The notes beneath the pieces were generated by a model that was given only the letters and a program-made list of their open reading frames with translations, did no database searches and had not been told where the DNA came from. The position numbers and the translations under genes are program-made. 64,000 nt of DNA from the NCBI GenBank assembly GCA_005406025.1, contig BGZK01000153.1, forward strand, positions 434,001-498,000, written 5' to 3'. This DNA comes from Eumeta japonica. Its lineage: Eukaryota > Arthropoda > Insecta > Lepidoptera > Psychidae. This document shows, in pieces, positions 19,445 to 32,300 of this stretch; the first letter of the stretch is position 1, and the number at the start of each line of letters is the position of its first letter.

Positions 19445-21099
19445 GGTGGGTCAAACTGAAAGTTCTTAAAAAAAAAAGTGTGTGTGTATTAGTGTACACA
19501 CGTAAGAAGTGAACCTTCTTTATGACATCATTTTTCGATAAATGATTTACTATTTACAACTTCACAGAAATTGGTTGAATAAAGCTAAATTAGATAAAGT
19601 TTATGCAAAAGGCTTTTATTATCATAGACATGGATACAAAAATAATACAATTATTTCACCTTTCTGCTACTAAGATTATAGCATTTCATTAATTATAATA
19701 GAATTATTACTATTATTGTTATCGTTATTATATATTTTTGTAATTAATGGCTTAACTCACTGATATTTACAATCAAAACCAAGGTTAACCTGAAATAACC
19801 TTAAAAAAATGTAACTACTCAAAACGGGCCGCAAAATACATTGGAGACATTTACCAATCCCTACTCCGCTGGAGAAAGTATACTTCGAATCACGCGTGGT
19901 AGGGATAAGAAAAAGATGGCGCGTAACGGAAAAATGTGACGCGTAACGAAAAATGTTACACTAAATTTTTTTCCAACCCCGATAAAAAAGTTTCACTTCA
20001 AAAACTGAGTAAAGTAGTAAATTATTTTTACTATTGTTATTTTCCAAATAGTGTTCGTTGAGATCAATACATCGCTGAATTCAATGGAACCACGGTGACA
20101 AACACTTTGCGCACCGTACTTAGGGGTCCACCGCTGCACATTGTTGGATGGCCTTTTCATATGGAGCCAGTGCTTCTTCGGTGTCCGTAAACCACTTTCC
20201 CAGAAGTTTTTTTTTTCACTTTATGAAATAAATAGGAATCCCAAAATGGTCTAGGCTGTAAGATGTTTGAGCTAATAATTTTATACCTAACGTTCCCACA
20301 TCGTTAATTGTTTATCGGAAGAAGAATCCTACTGCGAGGTCGTTTACACAAACTTTCTCCAAAACCAAATGCAAACAATTGTTAATGTACCATTTTGTAG
20401 CGACTGTTCTTTTTTATCTTCTAAAGAAGTTGTTGCATGATAATCCGTCATTCCGAAGAAACAAGCGACCATTTTTTTTCGACGCTTCCACCTCGTTCTA
20501 ATTTAGTAGGCAACTCCTCGAAAGGAAACACCATTGAGCAGATGGTCTTGGTTTCGGGATTTTAACCATAAATCCAGCTTTCGTTACCTGTAACCATGTC
20601 GGACATAGCTTTGGAGTCACCACCGGCTAATCTTTGCATCATTTCGCAGTACCAACCAATACGATGGAATTTTTGAGCTTCGGGTCAAGAATGAGGTGTC
20701 TACCGAGTACAAAGTTTCCTGACGCTAAATATTCATGAAGGATTTTGTGGACTTGTCTAATATCAATGTCTAAGCTTGAACAAATCTGCAGGTAGGTCAT
20801 TCTTTCATCAGTCTCTATCATGAGCTGCACAGCACTGATGTCTTCGGTCGTCGCCGTAGAAGGACGTCCTTCACACAGATCGTTAATCAGATTAGTACGA
20901 CTATGTTTGAACTCATCAATCCAGTTATAAAAAGAGGAAAAAGATCGAGATTCATCATGAAAGGCCAATCGAAGTCTGCTATAATTTTTTGTTGGCTTAA
21001 ATAGCTACGGAAGTGTTAAAAAATTATAGCCCGAAATTTGTTTCGCGTCGAATTCATGTTGATGTTGGACACACCATTTTATTTTTTACCGCCAATTTA
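19445..21099 (-). pseudogene. mariner transposase relic A (minus strand)
   Basis: DD34D-type cut-and-paste transposase relic. Minus-strand translation from about 21050 gives, in order: NWIDEFKHSRTNLINDLCEG then RPSTATTEDISAVQLM (helix-turn-helix part; intact stretch 20639-20968); QVHKILHEYLASGNFVLGRH; GDSKAMSDMVTGNESWIYG; ETKTICSMVFPFEELPTKLE; WDSYLFHKVKKKLLGKWFTD; and a C-terminal ..RCIDLNEHYLENNN. Several stops and frameshifts break it. The first catalytic aspartate (expected GDESW) is asparagine (codon at 20583-20585). The 3' terminal inverted repeat TGGGTCAAACTGAAAG starts at 19447, with a TA at 19443-19444. The 5' end is cut at 21099 inside the 5' leader, where it abuts copy B. An insertion of about 500 bp splits the 3' untranslated part (see 19506-19999). 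Confidence 0.9.
19506..19999. mobile_element. Repeat with inverted ends nested in mariner A
   Basis: Left end gaagtgaaccttctttatg (19506 on) matches the reverse complement of the right end (gaagtgaaacttttttatcg, ending 19999). The element separates 'ctcagtttttga' from 'ttaagaactttcagtttgaccc', which are adjacent in mariners B and C. It contains 'gcgtaacg..gtgacgcgtaacgaaaaatgt'. Non-coding and not assigned to a superfamily. Confidence 0.55.
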
Positions 21100-21635
21100 A
21101 TTGGCCTTTCATGATCAGACTCCATCCTTTGTAACTATTTATAAATTATTCAATTAGTTCAAACATGGTCGCACTAATCTGACTGAAGATTTGCGTGAGG
21201 TATGTTTTTCTACGGCGACGACCGAAGATGCAGGCTGGTATATTAACAATTGTTTGTTTTTTGTTTTAGTAAAAGTTCGGGAGAAACAACTTCGTAGTAT
21301 TCATCGTCTATTTAAGAACGTTAGAAATGGAAATATTGGCTCTCAAACACCTTACAGGTCCGACCTCGCACCATTCAATTTTTATTTATTTCCTAAAATA
21401 GAAGAAAACTTTGAGGAAAGTGGTTAACGATATCGGGAGAGCAGTGGTTGCATATGAAAAGGCCGGCTAAACGACCACTAAGTGACAGCGGGCTAAGTGT
21501 GTCCCTTTGTGGCTCTATCGAAAGCAGCGATGTATTGATCTCAACGGACACTATTTTGAAAAACAATAATAACAAAATACCTTGCTAGTTGGCTCAGCTT
21601 TTGATTTCTTAAAGGACCTTTCAGATTGACCCATG
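21100..21635 (+). pseudogene. mariner transposase relic B, truncated and internally deleted
   Basis: Plus-strand homologue of A and C. It starts abruptly at 21100 within the transposase ('attggcctttcatgat', the WPFMM region), continues through the CEGRPS-equivalent (21190-21225), then jumps at about 21230 to AGWYINNCLFFVLVKVREKQ. That deletes the middle third including the first catalytic Asp. The third catalytic region reads SDLAPFNFYLFPKI, so Asp is Asn there (compare PYDFYLF in copy C). It ends with the 3' terminal repeat ctttcagattgaccca (to 21635) and TA at 21636-21637. Clearly dead. Confidence 0.88.
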
Positions 21636-21637
21636 TA

Positions 21638-22179
21638 CTACAGAAAAATATATATCAATTGATAATTGTACTACAATCTCGTTTTTCAGTTTTGAAAATT
21701 TCTACAGTCACAGAAGCCTTTTAACTTTTCGGCTACTTTTTTAATCGAAGTTCCTACTAATCTCATTAACATTATATTTTACCTGTGGTACGAGTATTAG
21801 CACAACCAAGAACAGGAATGCGAGCAAAAGCCCAAGAGAATTGAGTTATAATAATAACTCACGCTTCAAATTAGTACACAGATTATTGTACATCTAGCAC
21901 GAGCGTCTCATACGCAAGGTTACGATGCTTACTTTGGTGGACTATCTGTCCATCCACTTACTATTAACTGTCTGAATATACAATTTATGAGATCGAGCAC
22001 TTAAACCTACATCGATATTACTATCTATCTAGTAGATGTACTATAATCTACTAGATATTACGCAACAAAAGAGTCCATCACGTATCTACAAATTAATAAT
22101 GCATATTTTATTGACAATACCTAAGGTAAGCACGCTGTCTTGAAATAACGCGCTTTGAACGCCCCAGGTGTGGTACACG
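21638..22179. other. A+T-rich non-coding stretch
   Basis: No supported feature. Confidence 0.5.
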
Positions 22180-22440
22180 TTAACGAGGTAAGATGCACCC
22201 CTGGCGGGGGGTTGGGGGCGTGTTTGGCGGCCCGTGTAATCTCATTCGGATCGCGGGCACGAATTTCATAAGTGCTCGGCCGAGTTAATGGATGAAAACA
22301 TTAACTCTCGCGTCCCTACCGAAATTGTCGAGGTACGCCCGGGGCGGGCATTAGCATATGCGGATCTGGACCGCCTTATCGCTGCGATATTTCGCCGTGG
22401 TAACGTTACCTACGTTTTATTGATAAGGCGCATGTGTAGT
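22180..22440. promoter_or_regulatory. CpG/G-rich island
   Basis: Contains a strong G-run cluster (ggcggggggttgggggcg), gtaatctcatt, agttaatgg, two ccttatc/gataagg GATA sites and the palindrome gtaacgttac. A frame (22288-22557) is open but unrecognised. Candidate regulatory element. Confidence 0.35.
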
Positions 22441-24284
22441 ATTCGTTTAAGCCATTGTTCTCTTCTCCTAATAAATCGAGTTATCTCTTTAATATGTCTC
22501 AACCATGTGCAGGTCGCGTTCTCGTGTCTTTCCTGTAACGATGAAGATCAATGTTGAAATAGCCATCTTAAAAATAAGTATAGACCTTTTATAGAAGACT
22601 CAATTTAGTAATGAAGGGGATGTGAGAAATTTGATACTTAGATAATCGGCCCGCCTACGCGGTGTGACAGTTAGGGCACATCCTGTATTACATTGTATAT
22701 CAACCAATATGTTGACGTATGACAATATAATTATATTGGAATTTATTGACGCATTTAATATAACTGTTGTCATGTGTGAGGCAGAGTCTTTACACTTGTT
22801 ATTGAGCTGATGCACTTCGTTGCTTTTATAGATTATTCGCGGATTCCGGTTGATGAAACATAATTTTGTTATAGTTGTCTAAATAGCATAATAAAAATGA
22901 AGCATTTAAATATAAGTTAAGTTCATTATTTTTTTCTCTGTACTTTAAAGCGTATGTTAGAAGTGGTGGTTAGCGGAAAGTATCTGCCAATACTGGATAC
23001 TACTTTAGTGTGATATTTTACAAAACATATATAAAAATCAGCCATACTAATTTAAGTGAAGTAACTCTTATTTTTACTCGCCTTTCTCACCTGGTACCTG
23101 TACATCTCTCACAGACTCAACTCTGTCAGTGCGCAACCATTCTATGTACATGAAACACTACTCAGAACGTAAGGTTTTATATATTGAAAAATAGGTTGTC
23201 TCTAATGGCACTGGGATCTTACTTTAATAGCTAATTGGCGTGAAATAAATAATTGGATTTATAAGCACACAAACGTACAAATAGAGTGCAATTCGTGTCT
23301 TGAGATATATAGCATAAAGAATTCATAGGAAATCGTTAAATTCATAAATCGATCATACATAGATTGAAGATTTTTTTTGTGTAAGGCTGCATAGATATTC
23401 CATAGAGACCAACAAATTATACTTTCATATAATAATTAAGGTAAAGATTGTACGATTAATCGTATATTCAATATCCCCACAGTCATGGACTTTGAACCCT
23501 CCGTGAATGTTAGTTCCCTATATACTATTCGTCCTTAAAGGTTTCATAAAAGTGTATCGGTACAATGATATGTCCGTTGTAAAGCATTGTTATTCCAAAA
23601 TAGATCAGGAGACTGCACGCGATCCGCCCATTACTCCTTCATATATGAACAATAGGTTTGTCAGCGCACCGGGGAGGGTAGGATGTATTTTTTCGAAAAT
23701 TCTGATTTGAAAACGTCAATATTATACTCTTTTCGTGTATAAGATTCGCTATTTCTTGACATTCATATGGATTTGTGCTTGTATAATTATATGTTTACAT
23801 ATATTTCTTGAAATTAGTATAGACCATTAAATCTTAAATTATGATACGCTACATGAATGTCATACATAAAATTAGTAGAGAAACGTATTTGTGCGAGAGT
23901 TTGACGAATAATTTTTTACTATATCTAATATAAAATTTTTAAATAAAGTCTCGAGATAAGAAAATTGAATATATTTTATCGTGTCATGCCAAAAATTATG
24001 GTCGATGCTATTATTGACTTCGATTATTGACATGATAAAAATTACAAGTTTTTTTTTGTTTTACTAGTAGTATGGAATATTGGTATAGAAATACTTAAAT
24101 GAATTTTCGTCACAAACCGGTCACTTGCTATGGAATTCGACTATATGAAAATGAAATTAAACACGAATCTTCTGTCATCTAAAGGAAATGCGTATATTTA
24201 AAGGTTATATTCCTTTTTTTTTTACGGCAAATTTTGTTTAATTAGTTTTTCTTATATGAATAAAATTATTGTGCATTATAGTTT
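22441..24284. other. A+T-rich non-coding stretch
   Basis: About 1.8 kb with short spurious frames only and no recognised repeat. Confidence 0.45.
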
Positions 24285-24800
24285 AATCGTTGAAGAGGGA
24301 CGGTATTCCACCGCGACTCGCCATCAGATTAACTTTACGCTAGTCTTCTATCGGCCCGAAGGAAGATCTGAAAAACGGCCGCGTCGTACGCCAGATTAGA
24401 TTCTGGTTCCCCGGATCCTTCTGGACCTGTATTAGATAGGTTCACAAATGAGGAACGTTACGTTCCGCGCATAATCGTATACAATTTTCATAAAACAATC
24501 GTATCAAATATTCGACGGAAAAGCGAAGTGTTACGCTCGAATGCGATTCGGGAACACGGCCGGATCCGAGATAGCAATAATAAAGTTTGAAAATATCGGA
24601 GCGCGCGCTCGTCCCGCCGCTCATTTCGACGCCGTTCCAAACTTCTGGGCGGACGCGACTGCGAGTTTGTTTTCAATTCCATTCGCCGGTTTCCCGGCTG
24701 CCCTTCGACGTCGTGTATAGGATTGCTCCCGGACTTAATTGCGGGACTAGAGCCATTTTTTTGTGCGCCTCTTAGGGGAGAGTTTGGTACCTTTTCACAG
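24285..24800. promoter_or_regulatory. Largest G+C-rich island (about 500 bp)
   Basis: Unique-looking, CpG-rich sequence with gcagattagatt-type and gcataatcg homeodomain-like sites, ttttcataaaacaa and gcaataataaagtttg. Frames are open on both strands (24488-24844 and 24442-24624 on -, 24587-24775 on +) without recognisable domains. The 118-codon minus frame is Arg/Ser-rich, as expected from CpG-rich DNA. Candidate enhancer cluster; a coding exon is not excluded. Confidence 0.38.
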
Positions 24801-25900
24801 CGACTACAGTCGATGGGCAGTATGAACAAGTTGACAACGAACACGAATGCTTAGAAGATTTGAAATAATTATCATTGTACAATATGTTCTTCATTTTGTT
24901 GTATACAGTCCACATGATGTCACATTACATGAAGAATCATCGATGAAGATGTTATTAACAATAACCCCACTGCTGGGCGTAATGCTGACTTCACATGCTC
25001 CAAATTTCTAAACCACATTCCGAATTGCACATTTATTCATATCATTTTTCACCTTGTTTATCAAACAATAATTGAATATACCAATGACAGATGTTACACA
25101 AATTTTCATTTTTTCTAATAGCCTACCTATTAGACACTAATTACTACATTATTGAAAAATCGCCTGTGCAATTTGGTTGCATACAGGCGTGAGTTGTTCT
25201 AAGCAAAAATACTTATAGTGTTTCTGAATTCTTCATTTTATAGAAACAATTCTATTTTTTTCATTCGTTACTATTATACTTTCCGCTGTTGACCACTCGG
25301 ACAACTCCATGCCGGCTACTTTTTAAATGAAATGCGCTCGGAGCAATTAGTAGATGGGAAAATTATACAAAGTTAGCAACAGATGCAAGTTAAACGATCA
25401 AGTAATATCCTCATTGGTTACAATCATATTACTATAACGTTTTTCCAGTCAAATAAATATAATTTCAAAGTAAAAGAAGAACTATAACTGTACATTTTTT
25501 GAAATTTTTTATCTGTCTATAAACATGTTGGATTGTTATTGTAACGTCATTAGATTTTTTTTGCGATTTAGAACTGTCATTTTATAATAGATTTTCGTTA
25601 GGAATAATAACCATGGTCGTACTTGAACTTTACCGGTTCATATTTAAAAATTCAAAGGAGGCTCTGCTGTTTGTCTGTGTGTCACAATAGATTTTCTCGT
25701 CTTATTTTATTCACTTTATTGTGAAGTACATTCTTCTACAATTTTTTTATGTCATATTGAAGTGCTCGAAACCTAAACCTTTATACTTTTGAGGGCTCAA
25801 GTTTGTCTTAAAAATTACTATCAGAGTAGAATTAACATATAACAGTGGTAAAAATAACTTTGCTGCGTCTAACTCTTTTTGGTAGAAATATTAAAGTCTT
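24801..25900. other. A+T-rich non-coding stretch
   Basis: No supported feature apart from weak repeat-like text near 25590-25700. Confidence 0.45.
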
Positions 25901-25902
25901 TT

Positions 25903-26010
25903 AGGGTTCTGTACATTTACGAGAAAAAGGAATCCTTACAGGATCACTTTGTTGTCCGTTTGTCTATCTATCAAGATCTCTCAGGGACGCGCCTGACGCT
26001 CACCTGTCCG
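25903..26010 (+). repeat. Lepidopteran repeat tag 'agggttctgtac..ggatcactttgttgtc'
   Basis: 'tagggttctgtacattt..gaaaaaggaatccttacaggatcactttgttgtccgtttgtctatc' matches a repeat start that I recall from Lepidoptera. Related pieces lie at 27485-27720 (inverted) and 43515-43800. Confidence 0.65.
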
Positions 26011-26209
26011 TTTGTTCCTAGAACATGCTATAAAAAAAAATCAGTTAATTATTTTTCCTTTTAAATTCTTTAATTTATGATTGACTATTATAAGTTTATC
26101 TATTATTACAGTTTATTTATTATTGTTGCACGGATTTCTTGGTTTATCACATCCGTGTTTTCATTCACATTATCTCAGTTTTTAGACACATTTCTTTCTA
26201 CTGTTTGCT

Positions 26210-26560
26210 TAATAGGTGGACCATCAAGCAGCGATTTACCTGTATCAAGCAGCGGCAGAAAGCAGATACTTGTTATGGCTACGCATCGACATAATGCCGT
26301 ACGTGGCAGTACCTCACGAAGCAATCACTTAATTGGAATGTTACAGTACGCTTCCAAACCAGCTACTCGCTTCCCTCAAACGTCGCCGTTTGCTTTCGCA
26401 CGCTGTTTATCTAATTCCATGGAGCTCATTATTATGATTAAGCCGCGTTCATTTGCTCAGTACGGTTGATGGAACTTGTTTGTTCGGTTAATTCACGGAA
26501 ATTGCTTTTTCCACCGTAATTCGGTCGATAAATATTGTGATTAATTTTGAGGTATCTAAT
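26210..26560. promoter_or_regulatory. Candidate conserved non-coding block rich in homeodomain sites
   Basis: Balanced-composition sequence with cacttaattgg, attatgattaagccg, ggttaattcac, ccgtaattcgg, gtgattaatt and tctaattaattt, and a doubled 'atcaagcagcg'. A frame (26077-26469, 130 codons) crosses it without a recognisable domain. Confidence 0.35.
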
Positions 26561-27484
26561 TAATTTTGAAGTTCGTGGTAGTAGGGTGTAAATACTTACT
26601 ACTCATTAGTAGTAGACAATTCTTTTTCATTTGGGATGGGTTGGAATGGAACACTAATGGATATGGAATAGGTCGGAATAGGACCCAGTGTATTTTACTT
26701 ACTAAAATTTATAGGTGTTGCATTTTCATTTTAGGCGCTAAATTTTTGTCGTCAAGTGCAAAGACACGTCTCCCTACGATCTTATTAATAGGGTGAGTGC
26801 TCGAACTCTAAGCCTTCTACGACGGATCAGCACTGTTTAGAGACTACTTACTACCCATCGTTGTTATGAATGAGATGACATTGTCCAGAACCTACATCTT
26901 GATTTGTTCCTTGAAGTACGAAGCGATTGGTTTAATTTTATTAATATCTAAAAGTCATCGGTTGATTCGCTTTCAGTCAGAGATTCTTAATATTGCTATT
27001 AATAATATGTGTATTTAAAGCACAAATTATTAAAACCAATAATGTTATACTACTCGTATGGCGTAATATACTTCAGTAAAGACTTTTGTACTGTGTATGT
27101 TTTTACAGTATGGCAAAAAATCGAAACAAATGCGAGTAGTACTTTTACCTTGAGGCTTCTGCGGAAAATTGTTTTTATTGGAATATTTTCACAAATTGTT
27201 TAAATAAAAATTTCTTTCCTTCGAATATTTGACAATTACTGATTTACAAGTTAAAAAGTGTTACATAAATTTTTCTACGCCATGGTGGATACTGTAATAG
27301 CAAATGACAGTTTGTAATGCAAAAAACTACTTTCTATGGCGTGTATGTACAAATTGACGTTTTTCGGAGTTTTAGCACAAGTCTTTACTTACGTTACAAG
27401 ACTACCAAAATTTATAACTCTACGCAAGCGGGAAGTACTAAATAGGTGTCGATGACTAAGTCTGAAACTATAAAATTAGTAACA
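26561..27484. other. A+T-rich non-coding stretch
   Basis: No supported feature. Confidence 0.45.
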
Positions 27485-27720
27485 AAAAATGGCAATATCT
27501 TTTGATTGCGTTGACTTCAAAATTTGAATTTTTACACGTCTAAAGGCCTGTTGATTTTATATTTACTTCAATTTGGTATCTATATCCGTCATTGAGAAGA
27601 ATCCATTCTTCAGATGGACACTCAGACGAACACGCATACAGACAGATAGACGGTAAACAATGTGTTTCGATAAAGGTTCTGTTTTTCCTTTTAGGATACC
27701 ACAAAAGCGATATCAAAGCC
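27485..27720 (-). repeat. Lepidopteran repeat tag, inverted relative to 25903
   Basis: 'cagacgaacacgcatacagacagatagacgg..ataaaggttctgtttttccttttaggatac' is the reverse-orientation counterpart of the 25903 family. Diverged. Confidence 0.55.
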
Positions 27721-29575
27721 ATGCATTTGAGATCATAATAAATATCGTTTTTTATGATAACGACAGCAATTTTCTTGATCGAACACTTTCAATGATAATC
27801 AACTGTGCTTAACAGAAAAAAAATACTCGTTGAAGTTTTATTTCAGACCACTGATGAGACGCACTCTTCTATAATTTTTATTTTACATCCAGAGGTCTGC
27901 GGGCCCGTGAGGGTAGCGACTGCTAACACCCGTCGTCACCCATGCATCGCCATGTCGGCTTATATTTTACTCAAATCACAATCTCACTAGTAGACTTGCC
28001 ATGATTAGAGTTCTTACCTATACCTTGTGATTAAATGTAACGCTTTTGACCACCCGGCTGTCAACACTCTCTGAAATATGAATAAGGGGTACAATGTACG
28101 GGGCTATTTTTCACATTTAAAAAAAATATGTTTTAATTTTAAATATATATTAATTGACGATTATTACTATATATATTAATAAAACTGTGTTAGAATTTAC
28201 TATTTTATGTATATTTTTTAAGAAATTCGATAGGACATAAACACAGAAGCTCAAACAACGTGTTCACTTCGGCTGGTGTGCGAGGTTGACAGATACTTCT
28301 ATTGTGTTTTTCAATCAGAGCATGCGACGCTTGTATGACCAATTGACCATATTAATCTCAGGAAATCGTGTAGAGTAAATATTTTGTTAAGTATCATTTT
28401 CGTACGAATAGCGTTTGATTTTATATTTGTAGAAAAGCCTAGATGACAAAAAAATGTACTACTAAAATATGTAAACTTGACATGTCTAAATCAAATCATT
28501 ACCTACAAATCAAAAATAGTATTATTTAATAGATGAAAGAACTACTCTTAGAAATTAGAAATACATCATGATCGAATTGTTTTTAAAATTAACATTACTA
28601 CCCATTCCAAATCCTGATTCACCTTGAGAAAATAGGTCAGAGATTCAAGGGTTGTTCTTTTTAACTCATCTATACAAAGTATTCAGTAATAAATAAATTA
28701 GTACAATACTAAGAAATAATTTGAAGAAACCTAATAGCCGAGCAGTGCAATCCTATGTTTTTTTTTTAATTAAGATATTCAGAGACAGTATAATACTCTT
28801 GCCATATAACTTTCGTTTGACGAAAAGTTTAAATTCATAAAACGGCAAGTTTTGAATTTCAGCTGGGACCTTACTATAAGAGTGCACACATTACCCTTTA
28901 AATGATTTACTAATTTTGCTTAGTCGGGTTTTATAAGCCGCAAGATCGTTCTTACGTCTATTGTTAATGTTATGAATATTGCTCATCTTTTGAAACTATT
29001 CTATATTTCTCTTGACGCATACCAGGTTTTCGTGTACGTATTGTAAAGTTACAATATTAATTTCTTCAAAAATTTATCTGCATGATGCTTTTGGTTTCTA
29101 ATTATTTAAAATTCAAATTAAACGTATTGTCACTGTTCGGTATTTACCTAATGCATGTTGTACCGACACGCATTCAAATAAAAATATTACACTTACCAGG
29201 AGCCATTTATACGACGTCATGCAGTATTTGGATGAATTGTGGTCGGGTAACATAACCAAAATGACTTGATTTTTTGATTGACTGAACTCTGGTTTATATT
29301 TCCACTTATGGAAATCTAGCTTTTGGTCTTCGAATGTGGTTTTTCACAAAATGCCAGATATCTGGAGTCATTTAGTTAGCGACGGATAAAATATAAGAAA
29401 TCATAGTTTTGGTTGTCAGTTGGTCAACTTTTTACGTCGATCCACGAAGACAAATAAATATATAAATCGACACGAGAAAAAAATCTAGAGCAGCTGCGCA
29501 AAATTGTACATTTTTTTTTTCGATTCCGAGAACAGAAACGCAAATTTCTTAAGAAAACCCAGCCTGTCTTTATTC
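27721..29575. other. A+T-rich non-coding stretch
   Basis: A short C/G-richer bit at 27890-27960 has no clear identity. Otherwise nothing is supported. Confidence 0.45.
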
Positions 29576-29579
29576 TCTA

Positions 29580-29860
29580 ATGATAGAACCGACTTTGTGC
29601 ACGAAACGGGTAAAGACCTTCCGCGCCGCGTGCGCACCTAGATTTTTTATGAGCGCAGATGCTTGGAATAGTTTGGGGCTTCACGGCGGCGAAGATATTA
29701 CGTTTCGGGCTCCGGCGCTGGGGCCCGCGAGGGCTTCGATGGGTGATTCGTATTCATGGCGGCCGCGTCGAGGTTACGTTGAATTTGTTTTACATTTTTG
29801 ATAAAACCCGGGTCACACCGCTGTGTTGCGGCTGATTAAATGCTGCGACTTTTAATTTTT
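29580..29860. promoter_or_regulatory. CpG-rich island with Hox-like sites
   Basis: Contains gattttttatgagcgc, attcatggcggccgcg and gctgattaaatgctg within CpG-rich DNA. The frame 29580-29801 (73 codons) has no recognised domain. Candidate regulatory element. Confidence 0.35.
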
Positions 29861-30234
29861 CGTCCGATCTTTTTTTAGATTTTCGTACCAAAAAAAAATG
29901 TGGAACACTTATAGTTTAGTCTTGTCCGTTTGTATGTCAGAGTTATGTAGATAAACTATTTATTCATCGACTTTGATGAAGTTACATAGGCAGGTGTCTT
30001 ATATTTTACCTTCACGCTATGAAAATTAAAAAAAATCATATAATTGGGAAGTTACTATTAGAATTTATTTTAACTGTTTTCTGAGAGTTGTCTGTATTAC
30101 CAAACAATTGCATCGAATACAGTAAGTTGCATAAAAATCGGTTGAGTTTCTCATGAGATAATCGTTGGACGACAATTAAAAAAATTCGTTTTTTTTTCAA
30201 TGTTTTGGAAACTGTAAATAAATTAATTGTCGAT
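29861..30234. other. A+T-rich non-coding stretch
   Basis: No supported feature. Confidence 0.5.
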
Positions 30235-31150
30235 AAAGTCTAAAATTTAACCAGATCTTTTTCTTAATAAATAACGTTGATCATCGTAAACCGCATCAAA
30301 AACGGTTGGTTCATTCAAGAAATATCGTTAACGACATATACGTAACATGTGAAGAAATACTTGATGAGCTGATGTTTCGTATTCGGTCAATTTTTTGTCC
30401 TTAGCAAACTACCTCGAATATTCCAAAGCAGATCAAAATGGTACGATAGATAAGTAGTTTAAGAATGTTTTGTAAGGTCAATTGTTTTGTGAGATTTTTG
30501 AAAGTCCAACAAAACAATTGCCCTTACAGAAAAGCTAAAAGATAAATCTTTGATCGTTGAAACAAGTATATTTCTGAACTCGAACATCTCAGAAACTATA
30601 TTTTTTGAGCCCGGAGAACTTGAAGAATCACTACAATCGATTTTTTGAGCGTAATGAGCACTTAATTCATCGCTCCTTTATTTTTGAACCCTTTGGCCTG
30701 AAGGGTTAATCGTTTATTAAATTTTTAAGCTCGAAAAGGTCGAAAACGTATAAAAGATTTATATGTCGATAGGCACACAAAGACACGTCGATAAATGTTA
30801 TAGAGAGAAGTTTTACAGATGGTCTGCGGGGTCAACTGTTTTATAGATTTTTTAAGTTATAAAAGTATAAACTGACACAGAGACAGACAGACAGAAAGAG
30901 AGTAGTCTCAATTTACTCAATTACGTGTGATTACTGTGTACCCCTTTTCATCATGATCAAACTGTTCTCAAGTTATAAACACACATACAGACAAACATAA
31001 CTCAATTTTAAAATGGTACAAATGGGGTCAGTTAGTCATAAAAAATATATAACAAGAAATTTAAAAAATATTGAATGTACACTTCTTACCGTATGCCGAT
31101 TATCATTATGAACGGTCAAACCATTTTTGAGTTATAAATCAGATAGAAAG
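30235..31150 (+). repeat. Interspersed repeat family S, longest copy
   Basis: 'cgtaaaccgcatcaaaaacggttggttcattcaagaaatatcg', 'tgatgtttcgtattcggtcaattttttgtcctta', 'gatggtctgcggggtcaactgttttatagattttt' and repeated 'cagacagacag' tags follow the order seen at 11140, 38140 and 48195. Non-coding. Confidence 0.65.
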
Positions 31151-32159
31151 ACAGACGTGAATTTTAAAAATGACATATTTGAGTCATTTAGTGATAAAGC
31201 GAATATATCTGACAAAAATTTTATTAAAAAATTGAATATGCAAACAAATACAACATATTTATATAGTAATATTGATATTATATATAAAAATAACGTAAAT
31301 TGGTACTGTAATAAATCATTTTTTATTCTAGTAACAATTTATGTTCACTACATTCCAATTTGCCTTAAAAAAATTATCTGAAAATTATTAGTCAACATTA
31401 ATGAATAAAAATATAATAAATCTAGTGAAAAAATAAATAAACAGTTTACACGAATAGTCGGCACGGAGTTAACAAAGAAGAAATAAGTTCATCCGCACTT
31501 AAGTGATGGATAGATGCTTGTACAGTTGCAAGCAACATCAATAAAACTCAACTCATATTAATAATACTAGTTCAATAAAGGCTTTATTTTTGCAATTCAC
31601 GACAGAATAGAATGTTAGCCATCTTTTTATATCGCTGTTAATATATTAATTATGCTATATTATGTATTTTAACGTTGAACATATAAATAATCTGAACTGG
31701 TAGAATAATTTGAGATTAAAGGGCGTACAATTTTATGATTTTTTTTATATACATGAAAAATACTAATTTACAATAACGTTTTTAAAGAGTGTGTTTTAGC
31801 AGTGGGGACATAAAATGTAAAGTAAATTACAAAATACAGATTGGAATTTAAAAATGGCTTCCAAATTCAGTAAATATGAAGGATTGTTCTACATATGGAT
31901 ATGTAACGTAATTAACTCTATTACCTTGAACGTTTTCATATATCATATAGTCGATAATGCATTTATTTGTCAGAATAAATACAACTCAATATTGTAGATT
32001 GAAGTTAATGCACGTTACGTAACTTATGATTATGCTTTTTTCGAAAATCGAATAAAAAAATATTTTTCGTGTATTTAAATTATTTTATAAATGACATTTA
32101 TTTCAGTGAGCGTGCTTTTTGAGTTCTAATAGCTCTAAGTTGTTAAATATTTGATTAAT
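31151..32159. other. A+T-rich non-coding stretch
   Basis: The frame 31127-31381 is Asn/Lys/Ile-rich, as expected from A+T-rich DNA, and is not a gene. Nothing else is seen. Confidence 0.45.
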
Positions 32160-32300
32160 CAAATTGGAATGAGGAAGGGATGACTCTCAGGCATGCATTT
32201 GCGTAATCCCATTCGGGTTTTGCTATGCGCTCCTTTGCTGTTTCAATTAATGAGTGTCATAGATCAGTTCAATACCTCGTGTTATACAGCTTGTTCTGTT
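32160..32300. promoter_or_regulatory. Candidate small conserved element
   Basis: Balanced composition with catttgcgtaatcccattcgg and gtttcaattaatgagtgtca. Inferred only. Confidence 0.2.

Noticed and set aside
24488..24844. 118-codon minus frame as a gene
   Set aside because: Lies in a CpG-rich island with frames open on both strands, has Arg/Ser-biased composition and shows no domain.
26077..26469. 130-codon plus frame as a gene
   Set aside because: Mixed A+T-rich hydrophobic start and unrelated second half, with no recognisable domain. The underlying DNA looks like a regulatory block.
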